DNA of 64,000 nt from Timema cristinae (Eukaryota > Arthropoda > Insecta > Phasmatodea > Timematidae). Under the pieces are notes generated by a model, which saw only the letters and a list, made by a program, of their open reading frames with translations, did not search any database and was not told where the DNA came from. How positions within the stretch are numbered: position 1 is the stretch's first letter; every line of letters begins with the position of its first letter. The stretch covers positions 108,293,184-108,357,183 of the forward strand of contig JBCFYV010009882.1 in assembly GCA_039000515.1 (NCBI GenBank), in the 5' to 3' direction. Both the position numbers and the translations under genes were made by a program. This document shows, one piece after another, positions 34,392 through 45,070 of this stretch.

Positions 34392-36615
34392 ATTGCTGGA
34401 AAGATTGAACGTGTGTGATATCTAACAGCAATTACATAATGTAAAAGTTTCTTATAAATACTTCAAATTGAATATACAGAACAAAATTATTTTTAAGTAC
34501 AATTGTTGAGTTAAGGTTTGTCCTCAACCATACTTTCTCTCTTGAAATTCCTTGTTACATACAACAAATAGAAAAGTTTTTTTAACAGTGTCACACTGAA
34601 ATAATTTGTTTTCTTTATCATGGTTTTTTATCCAATAGCATTATTCAGAAAATCTTAGTTCTAGAATATTTAACCAAAATTACGTTTTATTAACTTAATA
34701 CAATATATTTGACATATTTAATATATGTTATACAATGTAGATAACACTTAATTTAATTGTTTTAATACACAATGTTTTAAATTATCTCTCTCAATATTCA
34801 TTGATCGATCCTCCTTAATATTATGGTTACTATCCTTTGTTCTTTAACAATGTTTTAATCAAATCAATTTGATTTTAATTAAGTTAACTTTATCTTATTT
34901 TTTTAATAGGACTTTAATTAAATCAGCCTTTGCTCCAGCTATTTTTTTATTTTATAGGCCCAAGACAAACTATTTGACATTCTCCTTTACTTCACCGTTG
35001 AATACTTTAATCTAGTTTTGTTATTAACTATATTGTTTTAATTTGTTCACGAAACACACCAGAAAATCTCATCAGACAACTTTAATTCCTTCCCTGGTAT
35101 AGGTTCAAACAAAATGAATTATGTCGACTATTATCTTACCTTTCTTCAATGATGTAGACTCACATAAATAGATTTTATGGGGCAATTCCTCCCATATATA
35201 TATATATTATTTTTTATTTTGAACGACTTAACTCACCTTAATGTATATTGGATCAACGACGGAGCTCACCTTATTTGGTGCAATTAGGATCAACGACGAG
35301 TTCTTCACCTTCAACTGGTGTTATCTTCCACGAAGACTAGATATTGAACCTACGACTATAATTCATATCATTGGATAACTACCTATCCATACCAAGCGAA
35401 TTTAAAACATACCCTCCTTTTCTTTAGACATCTTGCATTTATGATGGTACTTTACCATGAACGATCATTACTGGATGTCGTAAACAAATATATTTAATTC
35501 ATATCGATCATTTAGATCGGTCAAATTTTTTTTTTTTAACTATGTATCAAAGATTCTTAATACTCGTTCATTTCTTTGGCCTATAAAATTTCTTGCAAAT
35601 TTTAACATTTTTATTGTTTTGTAATAGGTTCATACCTTGTCCCTTGTTTGATACTGCATTTAAATTCTATCTTTAAAATTTCCCGACTGTTACTGATGAG
35701 TCGATCTTTTGAATATCATTACTTTTAAGGCACTTTTAATGAATTACATACACTACTTTTCTCTGATAAACCCTTGATAAATTATTATTATTATTTATCT
35801 AAACACAGCTTGTCTAATAACTATGACACACTTAATATAGTAACATTGAAATGCTTCCTTGTTAATACATTATTAATAAAACACAAATAATTCCATTTTA
35901 ATCATTCTTGCTTAACACATTGGTAGTACAACACATAATTCAATATTAATCATTTTTGCTTAATATAATATACAGAATACATAGAATTTAATATTCATAG
36001 AACCTTGAACTAATTTATTTATTATCCTTATCTCATTAAAATTATACTTAAAAATTTTACAAAATTTATGATATAATTTAAGACATGTACATAGAAAAAA
36101 CTATTTTCTATTACAATATAGTCAGAGAAAGAGATAGTGTGAGAGAGGAAAAAAGATAAAAAGAAGTTTATTTTTGTTACTTTCATGTAGAAAAATGCTA
36201 CCTGCCTTACTGGCCATTATAGTTGTTTACTTTAAACATTTCTTTGTCAAAGAAATCCTTTTCTCTGAGAATTGAATATGATGGACAAGGGTTATTCTCC
36301 ATCTATTTTTTTTTTGTAACAATATATTTTCTTAGAAAATATTCGTTGTATTTTTTAGTAACTACTAACGTTGATATACATTCAACGCTACAAACCTGCG
36401 TAGGTGTCTAGTAACTACAAATCTAGGTCACATTTAGTTACAAGGTAAATGCATTTCTTCTTTGTGTACAGACCTTGGGTTCGATTCTGAACACCTATTA
36501 CATATTAAAATTATATGATATGAAACTCTCTTTATTTTGACATAACAATGAAATTTGCCAGGCGATTGTGGAATCAATGGACAACATTAATATATATATA
36601 TTAATTTTGATTTGC
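34392..36615 (-). other. Non-coding spacer between integrase and 3' LTR
   Basis: About 2.2 kb, very AT-rich, with no credible open frame and no env-like feature. It includes (TA)n at about 35196-35210 and (ATT)n near 35780. It could be a degraded third gene, a nested insertion or a genuine long untranslated region. Confidence 0.55.
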
Positions 36616-36990
36616 TCATTTTTTATAATAAGGTCTTAATTCAGTCAAATTGTAGTTGCCTTTTATTTGTAACGTAACTGGGTCTCGCACTAGATAAACA
36701 TTATGACCAATTTGTTTTATAACCTCAAAAGGTCCCTTGAATAAAAGAAAGAATTTCTTTATCTCTTTATTCAGGCTGGACGATTGTTTATGTGATTTTA
36801 CCAACACGAGTTGCCCTATTTCATATTTGATAGGCTTAGATATATTTTTATTATGATATTGAGTTCGTCTTTCTGCTGCACTTCTTAAATTTTCTATAGC
36901 CAAGTAAAGTTTTGTTTCTCTATCCGGTTCTGTCCTAGGTGGAAAATGAAATATTTCTTCTAGTTTTCTACTAGGTCTAATCCCTTTCAT
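36616..36990 (-). pseudogene. Gypsy integrase C-terminal part
   Basis: 124 residues with the GPF-type module (LFKGPFEVIKQIGHNVYLV) that binds DNA in gypsy integrases. It ends at a natural-looking stop after LRPYYKK. It is separated from the catalytic part by a single-base loss near 37011. Confidence 0.88.
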
Positions 36991-37973
36991 TAGCTCTAGT
37001 GGGTATATCCGGTACTTTCATGAGTTACACTATTTAAACAATCTTCTATTCTTGTAACATAGGACGCCCATGAAGCATGGTTCTGGTGGCAGAAGAGTCT
37101 TAAGAATCGTCCAATCTCTCTATTAGCCCTTTCCACTCCATTACTTTGAGGGTGATGTATAGAGGTGTATTTTACAACTATCCCTTCTTTTGCCATAGCT
37201 TCACGCCACTTTTTTCCTACGAACTGTGAGCCATGATCTGATACTATTGTTTGTGGTTTACCTACATCATTAAAATAGCTTTTGATTATTTTATTGGTAA
37301 TAATAGTTGCAGTAGCCCTTCTGATCGAATATAGTTTTATATATTTGGTACAGATGTCTAAAACGACGAAAATAAATTGCACACCCCTAACACTGGAAGG
37401 GAGTGGGCCGAATAGATCAACAAATACTAGTTTTAGTGGCTCGTCTGTCAATATAGTTTTCATCAAACCCTCATATTTGACATTTGGAATTTTACTTTTT
37501 TGGCATATATCACAACTACGCAATTCTTTTGCAATTGACTTGTACATTTGTGGAAAATTACATGATTCTTGTAATACCTTTTGACACTTTTTAACTCCCA
37601 CGTGTCCATATTGCTGATGACAATGATCAATTACTACCTCAATTAATTTTTTAGGAATACAGATGGTCCAAATGTTTGTTGACAAGGTTCTTTTAAATAA
37701 TAAATTATCATGAATTTGGTATCGATTTTGAATTTCTATTTTGGGGTTATTTTTTTCTAATTCTTCAAACACCAACTTAAGTCTAGGGTCCTCTTTTTGT
37801 AGGGTTGGCAATTCCTGTTTGATTTTCCTATCCTGTTCACTACTGGTATTTTTTCTTTGTGCTAATATCTTAAACTCTGAATCAGTGGCGTGTTTAACCA
37901 CTCCTTGTGCTGGATACCGTGAAATTGTATCTGGTACAGTGTGCTCAACACCTGGGACGTATTGAATATTCAA
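36991..37973 (-). pseudogene. Gypsy integrase, zinc and catalytic domains
   Basis: The N-terminal zinc finger shows the H/H and C-x2-C pattern (HCHQQYGHVGVKKC to CDICQ). The RNase H-fold core has its DDE residues in FVDLFGPLP, IVSDHGSQF and NGVERANRE. It joins reverse transcriptase DNA to the host chromosome. An in-frame TGA at about 37998-38000 cuts it from the upstream RNase H, and a frameshift cuts it from its C-terminal module. Confidence 0.92.
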
Positions 37974-38000
37974 ATTGTATTCTTGAAGTAATAAGATCCA

Positions 38001-39032
38001 TCAAGTTAGTCTACCATGCAAAAGTTTACATTTATTTATAAAAATAAGAGCCTTAAGATCAGTATATAAATTTGTGGGTCTCCCATAAATATAAATTCGG
38101 AATTGTTGGCATGCAAATACTATTGCTAATAGTTCCTTTTCTGTGATTGTGTAGTTTAGTTCAGGGCCGTTTAGCACCCTACTAGCAAAGGCTATTGGTC
38201 TGTGATCACCCTGTTCGTCTAGTTGAAAGAGCTCAGCTCCTATTGCTTCTCCCGATGCATCTGTTGCAACGCACATTGGTTTACTTAAATCAGGGTGTTT
38301 TAACATCACGGTATTAATGAATTGTTGTTTTATCCTTAGCATTGCAGCATCCTCTACCTCTCCCCAGAACCATTCTTCCTTCTTTCTAATTAATCGTAAC
38401 AAGGGGTATACAAGATCAGAGTGATGTTTAGTAAATTTTCTATAGTAATTTATCAGTCCTAAAAATGCCTGAAGTTGTTTCTTATTACTTGGTGTAGGAA
38501 ATTCTCTAATTGCTTTTGTTTTTGCTGGGTCTGCAGAAATCCCACCTGCGGAGATTACGTGACCTAGGAAATTGACTTCTTTGCATAAAATTGATGACTT
38601 ATGTAGATTAACATTCATTCCCCCTTCCTGAAGTTTTTTTAATACCATACTAAGTTGTTCGATATGCTCTTCGTATGTTTTTGAAGCTATTAAAATATCG
38701 TCTACATATAAGGTTACAAAATTAAGTACTTCTTCTCCCAGGACGGCTTCTAGCCCTCTTATAAATTTACTGGTTGAGACGCATAATCCAAATGGCATTC
38801 TTTTAAAGCAATACGTTCTTCCATTATACATAAATGACGTATACTTGCGTGATTTCTGTTCTAATTCAATTTGCCAGAACGATGATACAAGGTCTAGTGA
38901 GGTTAAGTACTGACATCCATCAAACTTCTGTATTAATTCACTGGCAGGGGCGGGGGTTTCATTATCATTTATCAGGATTTGATTTACTCGTCTAGCGTCT
39001 AAACACAGCCTAACCCCCCCCCCCCCCCCCAT
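38001..39032 (-). pseudogene. Gypsy reverse transcriptase and RNase H
   Basis: 343 residues carrying RLCLDARRVNQ, FGL and the catalytic YVDD (NFVTLYVDDILIAS) near residue 110. RNase H follows with ATDASGEAIGAEL, ITEKELLAIVF and a YTDLKAL end. The start is not a true start: the frame joins the upstream part through a 17-base poly-C (39014-39030) whose length puts the two parts out of phase. Confidence 0.93.
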
Positions 39033-39597
39033 CTTTTTTGTTTACAACCACTATTGGATTTATTATCTCTGAGCTACACCGCTCAATAATGTCCCAGTTC
39101 ATCATGTGATTTAAGGTCTCTTCTACGGCCTGCCGTTGAGTGTATGGTACAGGATACGATTTACAGTTAAAGGGTTCTTGGTTTGACACCTGTAATTGAC
39201 ATTTATAAAATTTGTTTAGCCCTGGTTTTTTAGAAAATATATCTTTAAACTGCCACATCACTTCAAGTAATTTCTGTTTGCGTTCAATAGGAATTTCTAC
39301 CATCTGGCCTATTTTATCTTCTATTTCCCCCCAGGGTATCTTTGGGTCATCTATGGTTATTTGTCTAACCTCTAACTTCTTTCTAATTATCAAAGAGCTA
39401 TTATCATTTTTATTAACCACTCCTGTTATATGCATACATAGCAAATTCGATTCTGACTCTCCTACAAATGGAACATTTGTATTATAGGGTTCTTTATTAA
39501 TTGATATTTGCTTACTTTGAAAATTAACTACTGCATTTAGGCTGACCATCCAATCTGCACCTAAAATTGCTGAGACGTTAAGAACTTCTATAACCAA
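39010..39597 (-). pseudogene. Gypsy protease-to-reverse-transcriptase linker and RT fingers
   Basis: The C-terminal part has the KSYPVPYTQRQAVEETLNHM segment and ends NKKDGGG in the poly-G tract, which is the start of the RT finger domain. The N-terminal part continues the protease region (ILGADWM block). It is out of frame with the following RT part because of the homopolymer length. Confidence 0.85.
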
Positions 39598-40074
39598 GAA
39601 TATAATAGTCTTTCATTTCCCCCTATCTCTAAATCCAATAATATCTGTCTTTTTACCTTTTTATTTTTAGCTCCTGTTGCGCACATAATAGTTACATTAC
39701 TCACAGGGAGTGGGGGAATAGCTTCTTTGGGATTCTGTTTACACAATTGTTCATAGTATTCCCCTGAAATGGCTGTTATTTCAGATCCAGTATCTATGAG
39801 AAACTTTATAGTTCATCCATTAATTTTACCTTCTATTTCAGGTGAGACGGCTTTGCTATGTTTTTTTATATTCATTGCCTTCAAAAAGTAAATCTTCTTT
39901 TGGGTCACCCTGTAAAATACTATTTATTTTCAAATCACCACAAATATTTTTTTGACAGTTTTCTAAAGTATCGGCCCTTTCTCTAACTTGAGTGGATGTC
40001 ATTGTCGGGCAACTCAATGACTTGTATGACCATTTTTTGAAAGTTTTGTCCCGGTTCTTCATGAACAATGACAT
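39598..40074 (-). pseudogene. Gypsy aspartic protease, broken
   Basis: FLIDTGSEITAIS, the catalytic DTG/S motif, is readable around 39770-39805. An in-frame TGA lies just upstream and further stops and shifts flank it. Processing of the polyprotein could not occur from this copy. Confidence 0.8.
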
Positions 40075-40402
40075 GGGTTTTTAGTGGGTGTGGTTCTATT
40101 TTTTCAAGGTCTGTGTCCATCAGCTGATTTCTTTGTTGACTAACGTTACCCTTGTGTTCTTTTCTTTGGATTAAGTTTATTCTATCCCCTGGTGGTCTAG
40201 AAAAATCTCCCTTGTAATTAGGATTAGAATAATTTCCCTTTTGATTAGGATTAGTGTAATTAGGATTAAAATTGTTTCCCTGATTATTGGAATTTTCCCA
40301 AGTTCGATTTCTCGACTCCTGGTTCGATCTCTGGATAGGTCGTGCCTGGTTATGTCTACTCTCCCTATTTAAATGGTTTCCTCCATTTTGAAATGAGCTA
40401 TC

Positions 40403-42016
40403 TTAAATGTGTGGTATCGACCTTTCTCTCCTAGAGCGCTCGTCAAATATTTCTAGAATTTCTCTCATTTCAACGCTAGTTTTTACTCTAGCAGCTATAA
40501 GAGCATCTTGTATTTCACGTGGGAAGTGATGCAATAACTGATTTACTAATCTTTCCCCATCAATAGGGATGTCCAAATTCCCTGCCTGCATGGCATATCT
40601 ATTGTAATAGTCACACATAGGCCCTCGATGTGGATCATACCTGCCTGTAAAAATATCATTTACTAATTTGTCCTGCTTATACACGGACCAAAATCTTTTA
40701 CGAAAAGGTATCTTTATTGCTTCATATGATGTATATTCAGCCTCGTGATTATTCAGCCACGCTTCAGCGTCACCTACTAACTTTGAATTAAAAAATGCTA
40801 TTTTTTGTGCTTCGGTGAGTTTACTATTTTCAAAAAGTCTATCCATCTTTTTCAAAAATTGTACAGCATGCACCCTATCATTATTTCCACTGAAGGTGGG
40901 TACAGATTCCATTAATTGATTCTGTATGCCCGTACTGGGTAATACTAAGGCACCAGTGGTAATTAGCGTCCCTTTTTCTACTACCTCGTCATATTTTGAC
41001 TTAGCCTGTTCTAATTGTTGTCGCATTTGTTTGACTGTTTGTGACGTCTTGTCCACAGTCTCTGTCAAGTTGTCCTTAAATTTGTCCAATTGGTGGTCAA
41101 CTATTTCCTTTATGTACACATCTGGTACAGTGTGTCCATCAAAGAGGTCATTTTGGAATTTAAGGTTATCACTATATATTTGTTGCTCTTTTTCAACAGT
41201 CGCAAACCGTTCTGTTAAATTTTGTACCTGTTCTAGAATTTCATTTTTATTTTTTTCGCAACTTTCCTGAGTAGTTTTTACCTTATAATTTAAAGAGTCC
41301 TGTCTAAACTTCAAGTTTTCCTTTGCATCTTTGAGTTCTTTTATCTGCTCATTCGTCTGCTTTTCTGACTTATTACAGTCTTCCCTAAGCGTCTGTAGTT
41401 CGTCCCTTACCTGCATTTGGTCTCTTTTAGTCTGTTGTTGTACTTTCTGTAATTTTTTGTCAAAGTCGTTTTGTGCTTCTTGAAATTTATTTTGTAATTC
41501 CTGTTCTAACCTGTTGAATTGTTCATTTATGCCCTTAAATTTTTCATAAAACTTAATGTTTAGTTTCTGATTATTTTCATTGCTTTTATCAACCTTAATT
41601 TTTATTTCTTGTAGCTCCTGGCTAGTTTTTTGTAGCTCCTGACTGGTTTTTTATAGCTCCTGACTAGTTTTGTCGAACCTTTCATCTATTTTCTGACTAT
41701 TTTCGTCGAACCTTTCATCTATTTTCTGACTCAACTTTTCACTACTCTCTTTCATTTGCTGCACTAACTGCATTAATACTGCATTGAGGTCATTTGCTGA
41801 GGTGGTTTGTTGAGCTATACCTTCTACCTTTGAAACATTCTCCACCCCCTTTAAGTCTTCTTCTTTATGAGCTATTGGTTCAATTACCTTCTTAATTTGT
41901 TGTTCACTTTGTTCCTGATCAGATAGTTCTAAACAAGAATGTTCTTTTACTATTGGTTGGGAATATTGTGCTAGGGGAAGGTTATCTTCACTGCTACTAC
42001 TGTCTGTTTCTTCCAT
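40403..42016 (-). pseudogene. Gypsy gag with an internal stop
   Basis: Starts MEETDSSSSEDNLPLAQ. The first 340 residues are strongly coiled-coil, with a short near-repeat around residues 95-125. The capsid-like part follows (VPTFSGNNDRVHAVQFL, WLNNHEAEY, MCDYYNRYAMQAG). One in-frame TAA at about 41651-41653 splits it; the frame then continues. After a TAA at 40403 the same frame runs on to about 39983 as an asparagine-rich tail. No CCHC zinc knuckle was seen. Confidence 0.88.
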
Positions 42017-42306
42017 ATTTAATGCAATTTTGTTGTTGTTGATGACTTAATGTAAGATTCTCCCTGCGTACTTCACCTGAAGTCTAGAAGCTCTGACCTT
42101 CTTGTGAAGCTACCTGATTTGGAAGTTCTCCCTTTGAAGTCACCTGGTTTGGAACTTCTTCTTCCGACGTCGCCTGCTTTTTTTTTTTTTTTAAAGTACT
42201 TAAGCTGTTTGTGGCACTTTCACTGTTCTTTGAGCACTCATTTCACTTTCTCGGGTTGTGAACTGAATTTATGTATATATATATTTTTAACTCAGCTTAT
42301 CAGGCC

Positions 42307-42324
42307 CTCCACGTTGGGAAGCCA
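42307..42324 (-). promoter_or_regulatory. Primer binding site candidate
   Basis: Minus strand TGGCTTCCCAACGTGGAG starts four bases inside the 5' LTR, the right place and the right TGG start for a tRNA primer. The tRNA was not identified. Confidence 0.6.
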
Positions 42325-42328
42325 TTAT

Positions 42329-42986
42329 TGTAATAATTAAAACGCTAGCCTGATAAGAAATGTCTATACGCCATCGTAAGGGTGATATTATTGCAATAAT
42401 TAATGGTATTATTTTATAAATTAAAAGTTCTGGTATTTCTTTTTTATAGTCTTTTATTTTAATTTTAAATGAATGAACTATTTACTTTCAGCTAGATATC
42501 ACACGCATTTTATATTTGATAAAAGCCCGACTATTGCGTTAAATGATACTTAGCTAATGTCTGTTCACGGTAGGAATTGACTTCTGAAAGGCCTTTTTCC
42601 CTACCATAAATCTATTATATAGTAGGATATTGGTAGGAAAAAAGACCTTTCAGAGAGTAATTCCTACCGTGAATGGAGTTTACGTGTTCTTGTCGAGAAG
42701 GAAGGATCACCAGCAGTGAGGAGATGTGCGCATTTCAAGGGGTATATCAAGCGACATTTCCTTCTCGAAGCTTCCTAAAAGAAAAGGGGTGAGGTCATCC
42801 AGGTGCGTCTCTTTCCACGGAAAGTGCGTTGTCTTTTTAAATAGATGTAGAAGGATTTCACCACACCTTACAACTCGACAGTTCTACACAAATAAATCTT
42901 ACTACCCACTCGGCTATTAAATATCGTAATTTTGAATATAGATTTAAATAATACATTATTGATATGTATAATTTCATATCATTACA
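42329..42986 (-). repeat. 5' LTR (658 bp, with MITE insertion)
   Basis: Same ends as the 3' LTR. It is longer by a 124-base insertion at 42557-42680. The heat-shock-like block at about 42760-42780 has lost its last GAA by substitution. Confidence 0.93.
42557..42680. mobile_element. 124-bp foldback MITE inside the 5' LTR
   Basis: Present in the right LTR only and flanked by TA (42555-42556, 42681-42682). The two halves are near-perfect inverted copies: TTCACGGTAGGAATT on the left against AATTCCTACCGTGAA on the right, then CTGAAAGG/CCTTTCAG and CCTACCA/TGGTAGG towards a short centre. It fits a non-autonomous TA-targeting element. Confidence 0.85.
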
Positions 42987-42990
42987 ATTT

Positions 42991-43608
42991 CTGCTGATAA
43001 AATGTATTTATTTTACCTACTTTAAAACATCGCTGATAAGGTCTGCCCTTAAAATTCCTTTACTTCCCCAGGTTTTCCAGACCAAAGAATATTTACTTTA
43101 CCAGTTCTTTACAATAAAGCTATACATACAAAATCTCACAGATTTCATTTACTTCTATTAAATTCTTGGCACAAATATCATCAAGAAATAACACTAACTG
43201 GGAATGAAACTAATAATTTAGACTTGGTAATGCTCTCTACTTCGTATTTCAGAAATTATTGCAAATAAAAATGAAAAACTTCAGTGACATTTCATAATTT
43301 ATCTGTCTTCTTGCATTTTCATTTCCCACCCAATTAATTCTCTTTTCCAGGTTTTTTCTGTTTTCTATGTACACTACCTTAACCTGAAAGGTAACAGTCT
43401 TAGTCTCATGGGCGCAGGGAGAATTTAATTTTTTGAGAATTCCAAATTGTAAGTCTATAACATGATGTTGAGATTTACGAGAAATAAAATAATTTTAAAA
43501 AGTTGGGGTGGAACCTTATTTTGTGATGGGGGGAAGGGGAGATATCAAGATATAGTTATTCTAGGAATTTTTCTCCCTCCCAGTTAATGTTTGAACATTT
43601 TCCTTAAA
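42991..43608. other. AT-rich sequence, nothing recognised
   Basis: No coding or repeat signature could be assigned. A GC-richer block at 43505-43545 has G runs. Confidence 0.45.
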
Positions 43609-43998
43609 ACCGGTGTGGGCAGCCCTTTCGCCAATCGCCACATGTGGCGAATTGGACAAAAGGAGTGTGACGAATGTGAGTTTTCCAGTCCTCACAGTAA
43701 AATAAACTTTTCCCTGACGGCTTGAGCTGGTTGTAGCTTGATATTTCCTGGATATCATTGGAAACATTCCACTTTGGGAATGAGTTATCGACGCAACACT
43801 ACCATCAAACACTTGCCACCACTTGGTCTGATCTCTGCATTCAGACAGCAGCTGTTGTAAGCGAGAAGTTGAAATGTGCAAGTCTCCAATAAACTTGTTC
43901 TCACAGAGTGTGCTATTCTACATTGTGTGGCGAGTTTCACTTCTCATTCGTCGCACCTGTGGCTACATTAAAAAATATGTTGCCCACCTCTGCCTTCA
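43609..43998 (-). mobile_element. Non-autonomous hAT-like element, candidate
   Basis: The left end GGTGTGGGCAGCCCTTTCGC and the right end, whose reverse complement begins CAGAGGTGGGCAACATATTT, both look like hAT termini of the GGTGGGCA type. The minus-strand frame between them (43561-43881) begins MHISTSRLQQLLSEC and may be a scrap of transposase. No target duplication was verified. Confidence 0.5.
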
Positions 43999-44300
43999 AA
44001 CGTATTTGGAGTGGTCCTCAAAAGTGGAGAGCTTTTGAGAGAAATTTAGAGAAGACCTCTCACGAATTTTTGAAAAATTGGCTGCCTCTAAAAGCTATTT
44101 TAAATAACTCTAGACCAGATTTTTTCATAAATTAGATTCCCTAGAAATTATCTAGTGGTCTTATTCCAGAAATTTTGATGCCCGAAAAAAAGCTATTTAG
44201 AGGAATCGTCGCTTTTTTTTTCACTATCAAAGTTTGACGCCTCTAGAAGCTATTTGAAGTGGCCTTACCCCGATAAATACTTTCACAAATACTCTTTTGC
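43999..44300. repeat. Degenerate tandem repeats with CCTCTAGAAGCTATTT core
   Basis: Variants of GCCTCTAGAAGCTATTTGAA recur about four times at 60-80 base spacing (about 44088, 44140, 44180 and 44231). The same core appears alone at 55790. Confidence 0.45.
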
Positions 44301-45070
44301 GACGAACGTTTAAAACTTCAGAAATTTTCAGAGAAATGTGGGGGGGTTTTGAACCCCATAACTACCCCCTCGCTACGCCCATGCTATATTTCTATCGTGT
44401 AAGCTACGCCATAGTTGAACCATGCAAGGTAAGATTGCTACCTTTCAAGGTAAACCAAGTGTATGCATCAATCCTGGATTGACCAGCAGGGTTATTCTGA
44501 CCGCTCGGGAACATTTGTCGGCTCGAGTGTCGTCAACTAAGCTTCGCGACGAGTTGTCGTGAAAAGTTACCGAAACAGCGATTCTGTCCGGTCGTGGCTT
44601 CATGTCGGGAAGACCATGGTTGCCATGGCAACAGGTAATCAACAGTGTTTGGTTTTCAACACTATTTATTTAGGTTGGCAACATATTTTACCCAGAGTTC
44701 ATTGCTTCTTGTTTACTTTTGGTTGTATTTGCAATTTCGAAGTTAGCAGACGACACGGTTTTTATTAATGATTAGTATTTATTTTTATATTAGTCATCAC
44801 ATTCTTCGAAAGTCTTGCTCCATCACTTTATTAGTTACTATTTATTTAATTCAGTTACTATTAAATTGGTATTTATTGGGGTGTTTTCATATTTTATGTA
44901 GGTTTAATCTTGTGTATAATTTCAAGTTTGGTGTAATTTTCAGTATCATTATTTATAACTATACCTAGACTTACAAACAGAATGCGATGCTTATTAAGTG
45001 CATTACTGTACGTTTGTTTTATCTTTATTGGCGGAAAAGTTTTTATTATTATACATTGTGTGCCAGCGTG

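Larger units (their letters stand above)
33844..42986 (-). mobile_element. Ty3/gypsy LTR retrotransposon, structurally complete
   Basis: A 9143-bp element on the minus strand. Two LTRs start TGTAAT and end ATTACA, and are flanked by the 4-bp duplication ATTT (33840-33843 and 42987-42990). Gag, protease, reverse transcriptase, RNase H and integrase follow in gypsy order from right to left. No env-like frame was found. Several stops and frameshifts inactivate it. By eye the LTRs differ at roughly fifteen places plus one MITE insertion, so the insertion is not brand new. Confidence 0.95.

Noticed and set aside
36223..36411. Env-like gene in the gypsy spacer
   Set aside because: The 62-codon frame is phenylalanine/isoleucine-rich from AT composition, lies on the opposite strand to the element and has no signal, cleavage or fusion features.
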